The position numbers were made by a program, and so were the translations under genes. Under the pieces are notes generated by a model. That model did not search any database. It saw only the letters and a program-made list of their open reading frames with translations, and was not told the origin of the DNA. A stretch of 64,000 nucleotides of DNA from Arcanobacterium_A hippocoleae (GTDB lineage Bacteria > Actinomycetota > Actinomycetes > Actinomycetales > Actinomycetaceae): NCBI RefSeq assembly GCF_031456295.1, contig NZ_JAVDUJ010000001.1, positions 620,001 to 684,000 of the forward strand, written 5' to 3'. Below, one piece after another: positions 55,354 to 63,715 of this stretch. How positions within the stretch are numbered: position 1 is the first letter of the stretch; each line of letters starts with the position of its first letter.

Positions 55354-56520
55354 ATGAAAAATCCATTCAAACCTACAGCAGGGAAAATGCCACCGGTGCT
55401 CATCGGTCGTGATTATGCAATTGAGGAATTTACCGATGGCATCAATGATGGCGCTGGCAGCCCTGGGCGTCTCATCCGGATCAGCGGAAACAGAGGCACC
55501 GGAAAGACGGTTTTACTCACTGAATTGGGAAAAATTGCAGCGCAGCAAAACTGGTTCGTGATTGACGAAACTGCTGGAGAGGGGCTTGCAGAACGCCTCC
55601 TTGAAGCATTAGTTGGAAAAGAAAAATCAAAGCGAAAAATTACCGATATCACATTGCCTACCGTGAATATCGATCCGATAGGAATAGATTTCGGGAAAGT
55701 TTCGCTTTCGCCTAAGCTGCTTCCTACTACCTTGCGTGATGCACTCTCGAAAAGGATTGCAGATGTGAATCGAAAGCATCACGATGCGGGAGTTTTTCTC
55801 ACAATCGACGAAGTACAGGCAGCCTCGACTACAGAGTTGAGAGCAATTGCTACTGCTGTGCAGCATCTGATTCGTGAAGAAAAAAATATCGCGGTAGCTT
55901 TTGCTGGGCTTCCCAGCTCCACATCACGTCTGCTACATGATGAGGTAATTACTTTTCTGCGGCGCGCAATTCCGCTTGAATTAGGCGCAATTGATCTTCT
56001 TGAAGTGCGCGAGGCTTTCGCGGAAGTAATTGCAGCAAACGGCAGAACGATTACTGATGCAGCCCTTGATTTACTTACCGCAGCCACGCTTGGTTACCCG
56101 TTCTTAATTCAGCTGGTCGGGTATCATGTCTGGCGGCGCGCTACAGATGATGCTCCAATCGATGTAAACACAGCAAAATCTGGAATTGCAGCGGCGCAAA
56201 TCCGACTCGGGCAAACGGTACACGCACCTGCTTTTGATGATCTTTCCGATGTGGATAAAACGTTTTTACTCGCGATGTCGCAAGATGATGGACCCTCATC
56301 AATGGCAGATATTGCCAAACGTATGCGCAAAGATACTCAATACACCGGGATGTACCGCGCACGTCTGATTGATGCAGGTGTTATTGCACAAGTTGCGTAC
56401 GGAAAGGTTGATTTTGCGATCCCTTATTTACGAGCTTGGCTGCGCGAACACGAAGCATCACTGTATTTGAATATTTCACAAAATTCTGAAGATAAATTTT
56501 CCGCAGAGCAAGAGCAGTAA
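55354..56520 (+). CDS. Orphan AAA-type ATPase with C-terminal winged helix
   Basis: 388 residues. Starts KNPFKPTAGKMPPVLIGRD; Walker A GNRGTGKT (45-52), Walker B FLTIDE (148-153), and a sensor-like AVAFAGLPSS (about 181-190), the layout of ORC/STAND-related ATPases. The last 90 residues (DVDKTFLLAMSQDDGPSSMADIAKRM, middle positions) look like a winged helix-turn-helix. A dedicated partner is not visible: neighbours are ribF with a Cys-rich gene on one side and dhaK on the other. Weak ribosome site AAAGG. A hairpin with TTTT follows. The role is unknown; replication, transcription or defence functions are all possible. Confidence 0.75.
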   Translation: MKNPFKPTAGKMPPVLIGRDYAIEEFTDGINDGAGSPGRLIRISGNRGTGKTVLLTELGKIAAQQNWFVIDETAGEGLAERLLEALVGKEKSKRKITDITLPTVNIDPIGIDFGKVSLSPKLLPTTLRDALSKRIADVNRKHHDAGVFLTIDEVQAASTTELRAIATAVQHLIREEKNIAVAFAGLPSSTSRLLHDEVITFLRRAIPLELGAIDLLEVREAFAEVIAANGRTITDAALDLLTAATLGYPFLIQLVGYHVWRRATDDAPIDVNTAKSGIAAAQIRLGQTVHAPAFDDLSDVDKTFLLAMSQDDGPSSMADIAKRMRKDTQYTGMYRARLIDAGVIAQVAYGKVDFAIPYLRAWLREHEASLYLNISQNSEDKFSAEQEQ

Positions 56521-56527
56521 TCACATC

Positions 56528-56577
56528 GGTGGGCAAGGCTGAACGAGATCGGCTCCTTACCGCCTTAGCCCACTTTT
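56528..56577 (+). terminator. Terminator after the AAA ATPase gene
   Basis: Stem GTGGGCaAGGC / GCCTtAGCCCAC followed directly by TTTT on the plus strand, 9 nt beyond the stop codon. Confidence 0.7.
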
Positions 56578-56602
56578 CCCTCTAGTGCGTAGCGCCCTGC
56601 CT

Positions 56603-56611
56603 TGCTATACT
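56603..56611 (+). promoter_or_regulatory. Extended -10 promoter of dhaKLM
   Basis: TGCTATACT matches an extended -10 element (TGn plus TATACT). No good -35 was seen. Transcription would start near 56618, leaving a leader of about 90 nt before dhaK. Confidence 0.5.
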
Positions 56612-56706
56612 TAAGTTGCGTGTGGCTTGCATCACGCGCCAGCTTGAAAGCTTTAGCTCAAGGGCTGCAAGCATTTAATCGCAATAACTCGATGAGGAGT
56701 GTCTCC

Positions 56707-57708
56707 ATGAAAAAGCTGATTAATGACCCACATAATGTGGTAGCAGAGTCTGTAGCAGGGTTTGCGCTCGCCTACTCCGATTACATCACCGCAAATCCAG
56801 ATCCCGCCTTTATTACCCGCAAAGAGCCGAAAGCTGCTGGTAAAGTGGCGATTATTTCCGGTGGCGGCTCGGGGCATGAGCCATTGCATGGCGGATTTGT
56901 GGGTTATGGCATGCTTGATGCGGCTGTTCCGGGTGCCGTCTTTACTTCACCTACTCCTGATCCAATTCTGGAGGCTACAAAAGCTGTCGATCGTGGGGCG
57001 GGAGTTTTGCATCTGGTGAAGAATTACACTGGCGATGTACTCAATTTCGAGACGGCAGCAGAGCTTGCCGAGATGGAAGATATTGCGGTAGCTTCCGTGG
57101 TGATCAATGATGATGTTGCAGTGGAAGATTCACTTTATACTGCCGGACGGCGTGGCGTGGCAGGCACGATGCTGGTTGAGAAGATCGCTGGTGCTGCTGC
57201 CGAGCGTGGCGATGATCTTGCTGCGGTGACGGCGATCGCGCAGCGGGTAAACGATAATGTGCGGTCAATGGGCGTGGCGCTTACCGCTTGTACTGTGCCA
57301 CATGCGGGAAAGCCATCATTTGAACTGGCAGATGATGAGATCGAGATCGGGATCGGGATTCATAGCGAGCCTGGGCGGAGGCGGGTGCCGATGAGTTCTG
57401 CAGATGAGATCACTGACCAGTTGCTCGACCCGATTCTTAACGATCTGCAATTAAAATCTGGCGAAAAGGTGATCGTGCTGGTAAACAGTATGGGCGGGAC
57501 GCCGTTAAGCGAACTTTATATTATGTATCGGCGGGTGCATCAGCGGCTTTCCGAGGCGGGCGTTGAAATTGCGCGCTCACTGGTGGGACCGTATGTTACT
57601 GCTTTGGAAATGCAGGGTGCTTCGCTCTCGCTTCTGCGCCTTGATGCGGAACTGCTTGAGCTTTTTGATGCGCCAGTTTCCACCCCAGCTTATCGGAAAG
57701 GAATGTGA
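56707..57708 (+). CDS. dhaK: Dihydroxyacetone kinase subunit DhaK
   Basis: 333 residues from the ATG at 56707 (GAGGAG 7 nt upstream). Substrate-binding GGGSGHEP (52-59) and the covalent substrate-binding H219 in IGIHSEPG. It holds dihydroxyacetone as a hemiaminal for phosphoryl transfer from DhaL. First gene of dhaKLM. Confidence 0.96.
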   Translation: MKKLINDPHNVVAESVAGFALAYSDYITANPDPAFITRKEPKAAGKVAIISGGGSGHEPLHGGFVGYGMLDAAVPGAVFTSPTPDPILEATKAVDRGAGVLHLVKNYTGDVLNFETAAELAEMEDIAVASVVINDDVAVEDSLYTAGRRGVAGTMLVEKIAGAAAERGDDLAAVTAIAQRVNDNVRSMGVALTACTVPHAGKPSFELADDEIEIGIGIHSEPGRRRVPMSSADEITDQLLDPILNDLQLKSGEKVIVLVNSMGGTPLSELYIMYRRVHQRLSEAGVEIARSLVGPYVTALEMQGASLSLLRLDAELLELFDAPVSTPAYRKGM

Positions 57709-58376
57709 AAATGGGAGAGTTGAATACTGCTTGGGCGATCGCCTGGATGAAAGGCTGTGCCACTGAGATTGCAGCGAAACGTGATGAGCTTGTGGAGCTT
57801 GATCGAGTAATTGGCGATGGTGATCATGGCGAAAATCTTGATCGCGGTTTTCAGGCGGTGCTTGCAAAAATTGATCAGCTGCTTGCTGCGGATACGGCTG
57901 ATGCATCGGGCGATGCCTTGCGTACTCCAGCAGATGTGTTGAAGCTTGTTGCGAAGACTTTGATGTCTACGGTGGGTGGGGCGTCTGGTCCGCTTTTGGG
58001 TACTGCCTTTCTACGTGCAGCGAAAGAAGTAGAAGCGGAAGCCCTTGACTCATTCGCCGTGGCAGCGATGATTGAAGCTGCTCTTGGCGGGATCCAGCAT
58101 CGGGGTAAGGCTGTTGCGGGAGAAAAGACGATGGTTGACGTGTGGGCACCTGCCGCTGTGGCGGCTCGGGCGGCGGCAGCATCTGGCGCTACCCCTCAGG
58201 ATACGCTTGCAGCTGCTGCGCAAGCTGCGCAAACTGGGGCGGCAGCAACGATTCCAATGCTTGCGACGAAAGGGAGGGCTTCCTATCTTGGTGAGCGTTC
58301 GGTGGGGCATCTTGATCCGGGGGCAGCTTCTTCGTCTTATATTTTGTTTGCAGCAGTGAAGGCGGCAGAACTATGA
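57705..58376 (+). CDS. dhaL: Dihydroxyacetone kinase subunit DhaL
   Basis: 223 residues from a GTG overlapping the dhaK stop; an ATG two codons later (57711) is also possible. The DGDHGENL motif binds the permanently held Mg-ADP, as in PTS-dependent DhaL. An Ala-rich C-terminal half closes the helical barrel. It passes phosphate from DhaM to dihydroxyacetone. Overlaps dhaM by 4 nt (ATGA). Confidence 0.95.
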   Translation: MKMGELNTAWAIAWMKGCATEIAAKRDELVELDRVIGDGDHGENLDRGFQAVLAKIDQLLAADTADASGDALRTPADVLKLVAKTLMSTVGGASGPLLGTAFLRAAKEVEAEALDSFAVAAMIEAALGGIQHRGKAVAGEKTMVDVWAPAAVAARAAAASGATPQDTLAAAAQAAQTGAAATIPMLATKGRASYLGERSVGHLDPGAASSSYILFAAVKAAEL

Positions 58377-59050
58377 GTGTATCTTTGATTCTTGTGTCTC
58401 ATTCAAAGCAGCTCGCTGCAGGGTTGGCGGAGCTTGCGGCGCAGATGGCGCGTGATGTGAATGTGATTCCCGTGGGTGGCAGGGATGATGGTGCGATCGG
58501 CACCTCATTTGATCTGATTGAGGAAGCAATTAGTGCGCAGCTTGATTCTGGCAAGGAAGTTTTGGTGCTTACTGATCTTGGTTCTGCCACGATGACGGTT
58601 GAATCTGTGCTCGAATTTATTGCTGACGATGCGGCGTTTTTTGTTGCTGCACCGTTTGTGGAGGGCACGATTGCGGCTGCGGTTGCCGCACAGTCTGGTA
58701 AAGGGCTGCGAGAGTGTGCGCAGGTTGCTGCGCAGGCGGCGGATTCCTTTAATGCACCTCAGGTTGCTGGCGTTGCTGCTTCTGCTGCTGAATCGGCAAC
58801 ATATGCCCGCACGGTTATTGTGGCAGATTCTGTGGGGCTGCACGCTCGCCCGGCAGCGCGGATCGCGCAGATGGCAGCAGCTACTGATGGTGCAGTGTTA
58901 CTTAATGGGGAGCCAGCTGATTCTTTGCTGAAGATCATGACGCTTGGAATTAATCATGGTGAAGAAGTGACTATTTCTACTGTGTCTGCTCAGTTTCAGC
59001 AGGTGGTGGATGAGATTGCGGATGCGATCAGCGCAGGGCTTGACGGGTAG
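58373..59050 (+). CDS. dhaM: PTS-dependent dihydroxyacetone kinase phosphotransferase DhaM
   Basis: 225 residues. A mannose-type EIIA domain (about 1-125) with H10 in LVSHS, then an HPr-like domain (about 145-225) with the phosphorylation site H157 in VGLHARPAA. It takes phosphate from HPr/EI and rephosphorylates the ADP on DhaL. The two-domain form lacks the EI-like third domain of E. coli DhaM, so a separate EI is needed. The 3' end overlaps the convergent pilin gene by 23 nt. Confidence 0.94.
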   Translation: MSVSLILVSHSKQLAAGLAELAAQMARDVNVIPVGGRDDGAIGTSFDLIEEAISAQLDSGKEVLVLTDLGSATMTVESVLEFIADDAAFFVAAPFVEGTIAAAVAAQSGKGLRECAQVAAQAADSFNAPQVAGVAASAAESATYARTVIVADSVGLHARPAARIAQMAAATDGAVLLNGEPADSLLKIMTLGINHGEEVTISTVSAQFQQVVDEIADAISAGLDG

Positions 59051-59825
59051 TGTGCTGATCAGTATTCGTTTTTCTCCGCTTTAGCAGCATTGCGCCGATG
59101 CCAAATAGCATTACGCTAATGCCACTTAGCCCCATGACTGCTGCACCTGTTTTTGAAAGGTTTCCGGGTGGTTTTGGTGGTGCGGGTGGCGTGGGTGGTG
59201 TAGGTGGTGGTGCGATTGGTTCTGGCTGGATTGAGTAGTGTGTTTTGGCGGTGAGGTCTGCCGCGCATTGCCACGTGTTATTTACTGCTAAGGGCAATGT
59301 GATTAGGAATGGATCTAGTTGCGATATTTTATAACCTGGCACTATCGGGGCTTTGGCTGTTACGAGGTAGACTCCGATCGGCAGGTGTTTGAATTCTACT
59401 TGTGCCTGCGCGTTGGTGATACCAGTGTGGGGTTCGCCGATGAATCCGAGTGTGTTTGCTTGTGCGATGGTGAGCTCGCGGATTTTTTCCCATTGGGTGT
59501 GATCGTTTAGATTAATTCCGGCTACTTGCCGGAGGGTGATTTCAAATCCTGCGCCGGTTGGTTCTTTTAGTGCACTATCAGGTAGGCGATCGAATGGGTT
59601 TGGTTGTGGCAGGCGCAGGCGTAGTGAACTATCTGTGCAGGGGATCTCAAAATTTGGTCGCCGCGCATCGCCTGTGGCTGTTGCTGTTTGTATTGCTTGG
59701 ATGGCTGTATTTTGCAGCGGCGTTTCGGCTGCTGCTTGGGGCAGCTGGAGTGGGTTGAGCAGCCCGACGGAGATAATTCCTGCCGCAATGAAAGTGGAGT
59801 TTTTGCGTGAGCGTCTGGTGTTCAT
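59028..59825 (-). CDS. Probable base/minor pilin with LSKTG sortase motif
   Basis: 265 residues from the ATG at 59825 (CGGGAA upstream). Signal peptide 1-33 (cleavage near AAA-ETP). The middle follows the SpaA/SpaH pilin N-domain pattern: GAGFEITLRQVAGINL (91-106), QWEKIRELT, FKHLPIGVYLVTAKA, DPFLITLPL. The pilin motif is missing: after W185 no YPK lysine appears. A Pro-rich linker (about 201-221) leads to LSKTG (223-227), a membrane helix and RRK. C63 and C187 could form a disulfide. Lack of the pilin lysine and the Pro-rich tail suit a base pilin tethered to the wall. The start overlaps nothing but is 1 nt from the srtC stop. Confidence 0.85.
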   Translation of the reverse strand: MNTRRSRKNSTFIAAGIISVGLLNPLQLPQAAAETPLQNTAIQAIQTATATGDARRPNFEIPCTDSSLRLRLPQPNPFDRLPDSALKEPTGAGFEITLRQVAGINLNDHTQWEKIRELTIAQANTLGFIGEPHTGITNAQAQVEFKHLPIGVYLVTAKAPIVPGYKISQLDPFLITLPLAVNNTWQCAADLTAKTHYSIQPEPIAPPPTPPTPPAPPKPPGNLSKTGAAVMGLSGISVMLFGIGAMLLKRRKTNTDQHTTRQALR

Positions 59826-59826
59826 T

Positions 59827-60849
59827 TTAGATTCCCGCACTTTCTTTTCCTGGCAATGGTTGTTGCGTGATGTTTGGCTTTGTTTCTTCTGGTTCATTTC
59901 GCTCTTTTTGTTTTTTGCGATTTTTCCGCAGGATGTTGATCACTTCGAGCAGCGCGATCAGGGCTCCGCCGAGGAAGAGCCACATCCACCATTGGAGGTG
60001 GAATCCGCTGGCTGTATCTAGTATTTTCGCGTTTTCTTCGTCGAGTGGTGCGCGTTCTGCGTGTACGAGGAGCCGGTGGGAGTTTACCCCGTATGGTGTG
60101 CAGGTGACCAGGGTGAGGATGTCTTTTCCAGTGATTTTATGTAGTGAATCGGTTTCTTCGGGAAGTACTACTTCGGTGTCTTTCACGACGTATCTTAATC
60201 GTTGCCCATATATTTCGATATAGATTGATTGACCTTTTTTCAGGTCGATCAGGTTGTCGAAGAGGGTGGCGGTGCGTAGCCCGGTGTGTGCGGTGAGCAC
60301 GGAATGGGTGGATGTGCCGCCGACTGGAAGGTCGGTGCCGAAGAGGTGCCCTACTCCGTTTTCGAGTGCGTTGGGGCGGGTGCCGTGGAAGATTGGCAGG
60401 TTAACGTGGATGTCTGGGATGACGATGCGCGCCATTGTGGAGCTCAGGTTTAGGAGGGAGAGATATTCTTTGTATTTTTCGTTATCGTCTGTGATGCGTG
60501 AGAGCCACGGATCGAGGATCGGCCCGTGCGCCCGGTATTGGTTGTATTCGTGTGCTTTTTGCAGGGCGGCTTCGAGTTTTGCCGGGTCTGATTTTTGGAT
60601 GAATTTTTTGTATTCTAATGCTACTTGTTGTTGTTGATGGTTGTTCCATTGGGTAGCGAATACGGGATAGAGGAATACGATCATTCCGATTATTACGGCA
60701 AGCATTGGGAGCAGATTGTTTTTCTTTCCGCGCTTCTTTGCGCTGTTTTTTTCCGCATTTTTGAGCGTCTTTGCTGCTGTGCTTTCGCCGTTTTGGACTG
60801 CTGTTTCGGCGCTAGTGTGGTGCTGCTCGCGAATGCTGATATCTGCCAT
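59827..60849 (-). CDS. srtC: Class C (pilin) sortase
   Basis: 340 residues. N-terminal membrane helix (about 46-67), the lid motif DPW (113-115), catalytic H188 (LTAHTG), C250 (LVTCTPYG) and R259, and a second membrane helix near the C-terminus (about 287-305), all typical of class C sortases. It joins SpaA subunits through the pilin-motif lysine and the LPLTG threonine. Located after spaA with about 370 nt between, and directly before the base pilin. Confidence 0.95.
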   Translation of the reverse strand: MADISIREQHHTSAETAVQNGESTAAKTLKNAEKNSAKKRGKKNNLLPMLAVIIGMIVFLYPVFATQWNNHQQQQVALEYKKFIQKSDPAKLEAALQKAHEYNQYRAHGPILDPWLSRITDDNEKYKEYLSLLNLSSTMARIVIPDIHVNLPIFHGTRPNALENGVGHLFGTDLPVGGTSTHSVLTAHTGLRTATLFDNLIDLKKGQSIYIEIYGQRLRYVVKDTEVVLPEETDSLHKITGKDILTLVTCTPYGVNSHRLLVHAERAPLDEENAKILDTASGFHLQWWMWLFLGGALIALLEVINILRKNRKKQKERNEPEETKPNITQQPLPGKESAGI

Positions 60850-61223
60850 TGTGGGATTCTTACCAGTTAAGTTTCTCTTCGGTCATGCGTGCAGGATTGG
60901 GTGATGCACGCTGCTGTTATCTTTTGGATGCTTCCATGCCGCATCTTTGGCATTGTGATTTGCCGGGGATCAATATTTGCCTTATAAGCTGCTGTTTTAT
61001 TCTTTTGATGCAGCAGCGAGGATTTTGTTTTATCGCCATTTATCTTTGGAGGCAATTTTCCGGGTTACGGAGTTTGGATATTTCCTGAATAACCGGATTG
61101 ACGTGTTTTGGTTTCGCAGGTTTGTGGAAGCTGAGGGCTGTTTTAGCTCTCAGCTTCCACAGTTTTGCGATTACCGTTTCAGCATTATTGTTTTGTGAAA
61201 ATGCTGAGTTTGGGCTTTAGCGT
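60850..61223. other. Intergenic region spaA / srtC
   Basis: About 374 bp with no supported gene. It holds a 13-bp hairpin (61123-61161) that may limit read-through from spaA into srtC. No promoter could be fixed. Confidence 0.55.
61123..61161 (-). terminator. Hairpin between spaA and srtC
   Basis: Perfect stem TGTGGAAGCTGAG / CTCAGCTTCCACA with a 13-nt loop, 63 nt beyond the spaA stop. There is no U-tract on the minus strand (there is TTTT on the plus side), so it may act as a partial terminator or mRNA stabiliser. Confidence 0.55.
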
Positions 61224-63201
61224 TTAGGCTTCCTGCTCTTTGCGGGAGTTGCGCTTCGCACCATAGATACCGCCAGCCACGATCGCTGCACCGAGCACAC
61301 CAAAGATTGCAATACCAGCGCCACCAGTCAATGGGAGGTTTGGCGTATCCTTAATGTTGATTACAGTAACCTTACCGGAGAGATCTGCGGCAGTCTCAAA
61401 ATTAGTATCTGGCTTAGTAAGTTCTAACTCAACGATCCCTGTTTTAGGATCAACAGCCCCAGGTTCCCATACAACAAGATTTTTCTCGGTACCTGAGATT
61501 ATGTCGCCATTCGCGTCAGTTTCCCAAGTAGTTGTCTTAGTAACTTTATTTCCAAGTTTTACATTAAACTTAATGGGTTCATGAATTAAGGCGTAGCCTG
61601 TTGGAGCTTTCGTTTCCACGAGGTAGTAGTTTGGCGATTGATTAGTAGGTTGTGCGGTGTTGTCATCTGCGAAGTCATTTACATGCAGACCAGTAACCTT
61701 TGCTACACCTTTTTCACCGCCTGTAACTGCATCAGGTGCACCTTCTTGTCTAACCGCATTTGAACCAGTTACAATTACGTCTTTTTTAGTAGCTTCATTG
61801 CCATCAAGATTAATGCGCTTAGAATAATCGATTTCACCATTCTCATTAGCACCGTAAACGGCAAATTCAGCACCATCAAGCAATTCACCGTTACCGTTTT
61901 CTGCACGCTTTACAACTTTGATTTGACCCCATGCAGAAACTACAGTATTAGAGCGGTTACCCCTTCCTGGAGGAGGATTTTCACCTGGATCATTTGGATC
62001 CTCATGATGTGTTGAATCACCGTTGTTCTTGAAAGTGAAGAAAGTATTTGGAATAATACCTTGGCTATTTACTTTCGCTTTGAAATCAACCACAACCTTT
62101 TGGTTATCCGCAGCGTCTTTGGCAGTCACAGCTGCACCAAGTTTATTCAAACCAGCAGTAGTGAGAACGATAACGAACTTCTGACCAGCAGTTTGTCCCT
62201 GCGTTTGCTTTTGCTTATTACCTTTTCCTTCATAGAAAGTGATCTTGTAATCATCATTCAATTTTAAAGGCTTGAGATCAGGAGCAGCGCCATACTTTAC
62301 GGTGATTTGATCGTTTACATCTAGCTGAAGCTTTTCATCAAGATTTTCATATAGTGCAAAATCAGAAAGCGTGTATTCAAGTTTTGCTTCTGTACCATCG
62401 TTTCCTTTTTTCTGCTCCGCTTCAGGAACTGACTTTACGCTGGAGGGAATAGATGAGGAGAGCTGATAGCTGATTTTTTCGCCGACTTGCTTGTTGCTAT
62501 CCACAACAGTCTTTACATTGTCTTCTTTTGAATTCTTTGGATAAACATATACTGCATAGTTGGTATTGCTTTCATCCATAATCCACTTGTTCCGATCGGC
62601 TGGATCAGTGGTAGGCAAGAAAATCAAAGATGGCGCAGAACCAACAAATCCTTCTGGAGTAACGGACTCTTCGAGCAAGTACACACCCAAATTAAGATTC
62701 GTGAAACCTTTCGTATTTTTAACGAAAAGTTCACCATCATGATTAGTGGTTCCTTCTGCTACTGCGTTACCAACACCAAAAGCAGAACGATTCGCATTTA
62801 CTATCTCTGCTTTGAGTTTTCCTAATTTTTCAATCTGCTCATTCTTTGTGATATCAATAGCATCACCTTGGACATAATCAACGCCTCTAAGTTCAGCAAG
62901 ATTTGAAACTTTATAGAGCTTGAATTTTGCCCCTTTAACCGGATTCGCGCCGTTAACATCCTGACTTTTCTTACCAGTCGGATCCTTAAAACCAGCACCA
63001 TCATCGTACTTGGTCAGGAAGATAATACCCTTCTTCTGAGCATCAATTACCGAAGCCGGGGCAGTGGCACCCCCCCCCCGATGATTGTGTTGTAATACCC
63101 GGGTTTACCGCAAATGCAGCACCAGTAGCTGCAACGCTCGAAAAAAGCAGTGCGCCAGCAGCAATTACGCTAACACCTACTTTGCGTGCGTGTTTAATCA
63201 T
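61224..63201 (-). CDS. spaA: SpaA-type major pilin, split by a poly-G frameshift
   Basis: The ATG at 63201 (GAGAGG 6 nt upstream) starts a signal peptide (cleavage near AFA-VN, residue 31). At 63070-63079 a run of ten G shifts the frame; translation then ends after 52 residues. With nine or twelve G the frame is open to the stop, giving 658 residues with nine. In that form: pilin motif W-x-YVYPK with K222, CNA-B-like domains, E-box YYLVETKAP (E529), LPLTG (622-626), membrane helix and basic tail. It is the backbone subunit polymerised by the class C sortase downstream. The present sequence would make no pilin: phase OFF or a sequencing error. Confidence 0.9.
63070..63079 (-). repeat. spaA: Poly-G (C10) tract inside spaA
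   Basis: Ten identical bases directly after the signal peptide region. Slipped-strand mispairing by one base would restore the pilin reading frame. It is the only homopolymer of this length I noticed in the window. Confidence 0.93.
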
Positions 63202-63232
63202 ATTTACCTCTCACATGATTCTGAAGATACGC

Positions 63233-63277
63233 ATCTCCGGATGCTCATCTTCTACGAAATGTGATGCATGCGGAGAT
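63233..63277 (-). promoter_or_regulatory. Stem-loop in the spaA 5' leader
   Basis: ATCTCCG-g-ATGC / GCAT-g-CGGAGAT with one G-G mismatch and a 21-nt loop, ending about 32 nt before the start codon. A smaller competing hairpin (GCATC-TCCG-GATGC, 63231-63244) uses the same left arm. Confidence 0.45.
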
Positions 63278-63639
63278 TTACATATTTAGTATGCGCCGGG
63301 GACTAGTATCCCATATCGATCCACCGAAACGAAAGCTATTTTTTCACTATCTCGAAAATATTTTTTAACAATCCCTTTTGTACATTTTTTACAATCGAAA
63401 ATCACAGTCAAATATGCTGGCATTTCGCCATTTTCCAGTTAAAACCTACACTTTCACGCCAATGTGAAATATTCAACAAAACACAAGAACAGTATTTTTT
63501 AACAATATAGGACGAACGTTCTAGACATTTTTTCACAATGTAACAAAGATTTTTTCACAAAGATAGTTGAAAAATTAAGAAATATCAGAAGGAGCAAAAT
63601 GTATAAAAATACCGTAAAAAATACATGTAAATAAAATAA

Positions 63640-63682
63640 AAAATAGGGTGGCTCGGAACCATTCATCAGTTCCGAGCCACCC
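63640..63682 (-). terminator. Terminator after mdh
   Basis: Perfect 14-bp stem GGGTGGCTCGGAAC / GTTCCGAGCCACCC with a 9-nt loop, followed on the minus strand by TATTTTTTATTTT. A clear rho-independent terminator. Confidence 0.88.
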
Positions 63683-63715
63683 ATCAACGCCGCATACCGG
63701 CGCAAGCAGTAGATC

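Larger units (their letters stand above)
63202..63715. other. AT-rich region upstream of spaA
   Basis: About 510 bp with no supported gene. From right to left it holds the mdh terminator, a strongly AT-rich stretch that is probably the spaA promoter, and a leader hairpin next to the spaA ribosome site. Candidate -10 elements (GATACT, CATACT near 63290-63315) are ambiguous. Confidence 0.5.

Noticed and set aside
61224..62690. Separate 488-codon pilin gene starting at an internal TTG
   Set aside because: The homologous frame continues upstream without a stop to the poly-G tract and joins a signal peptide; the TTG lies in the middle of a domain.
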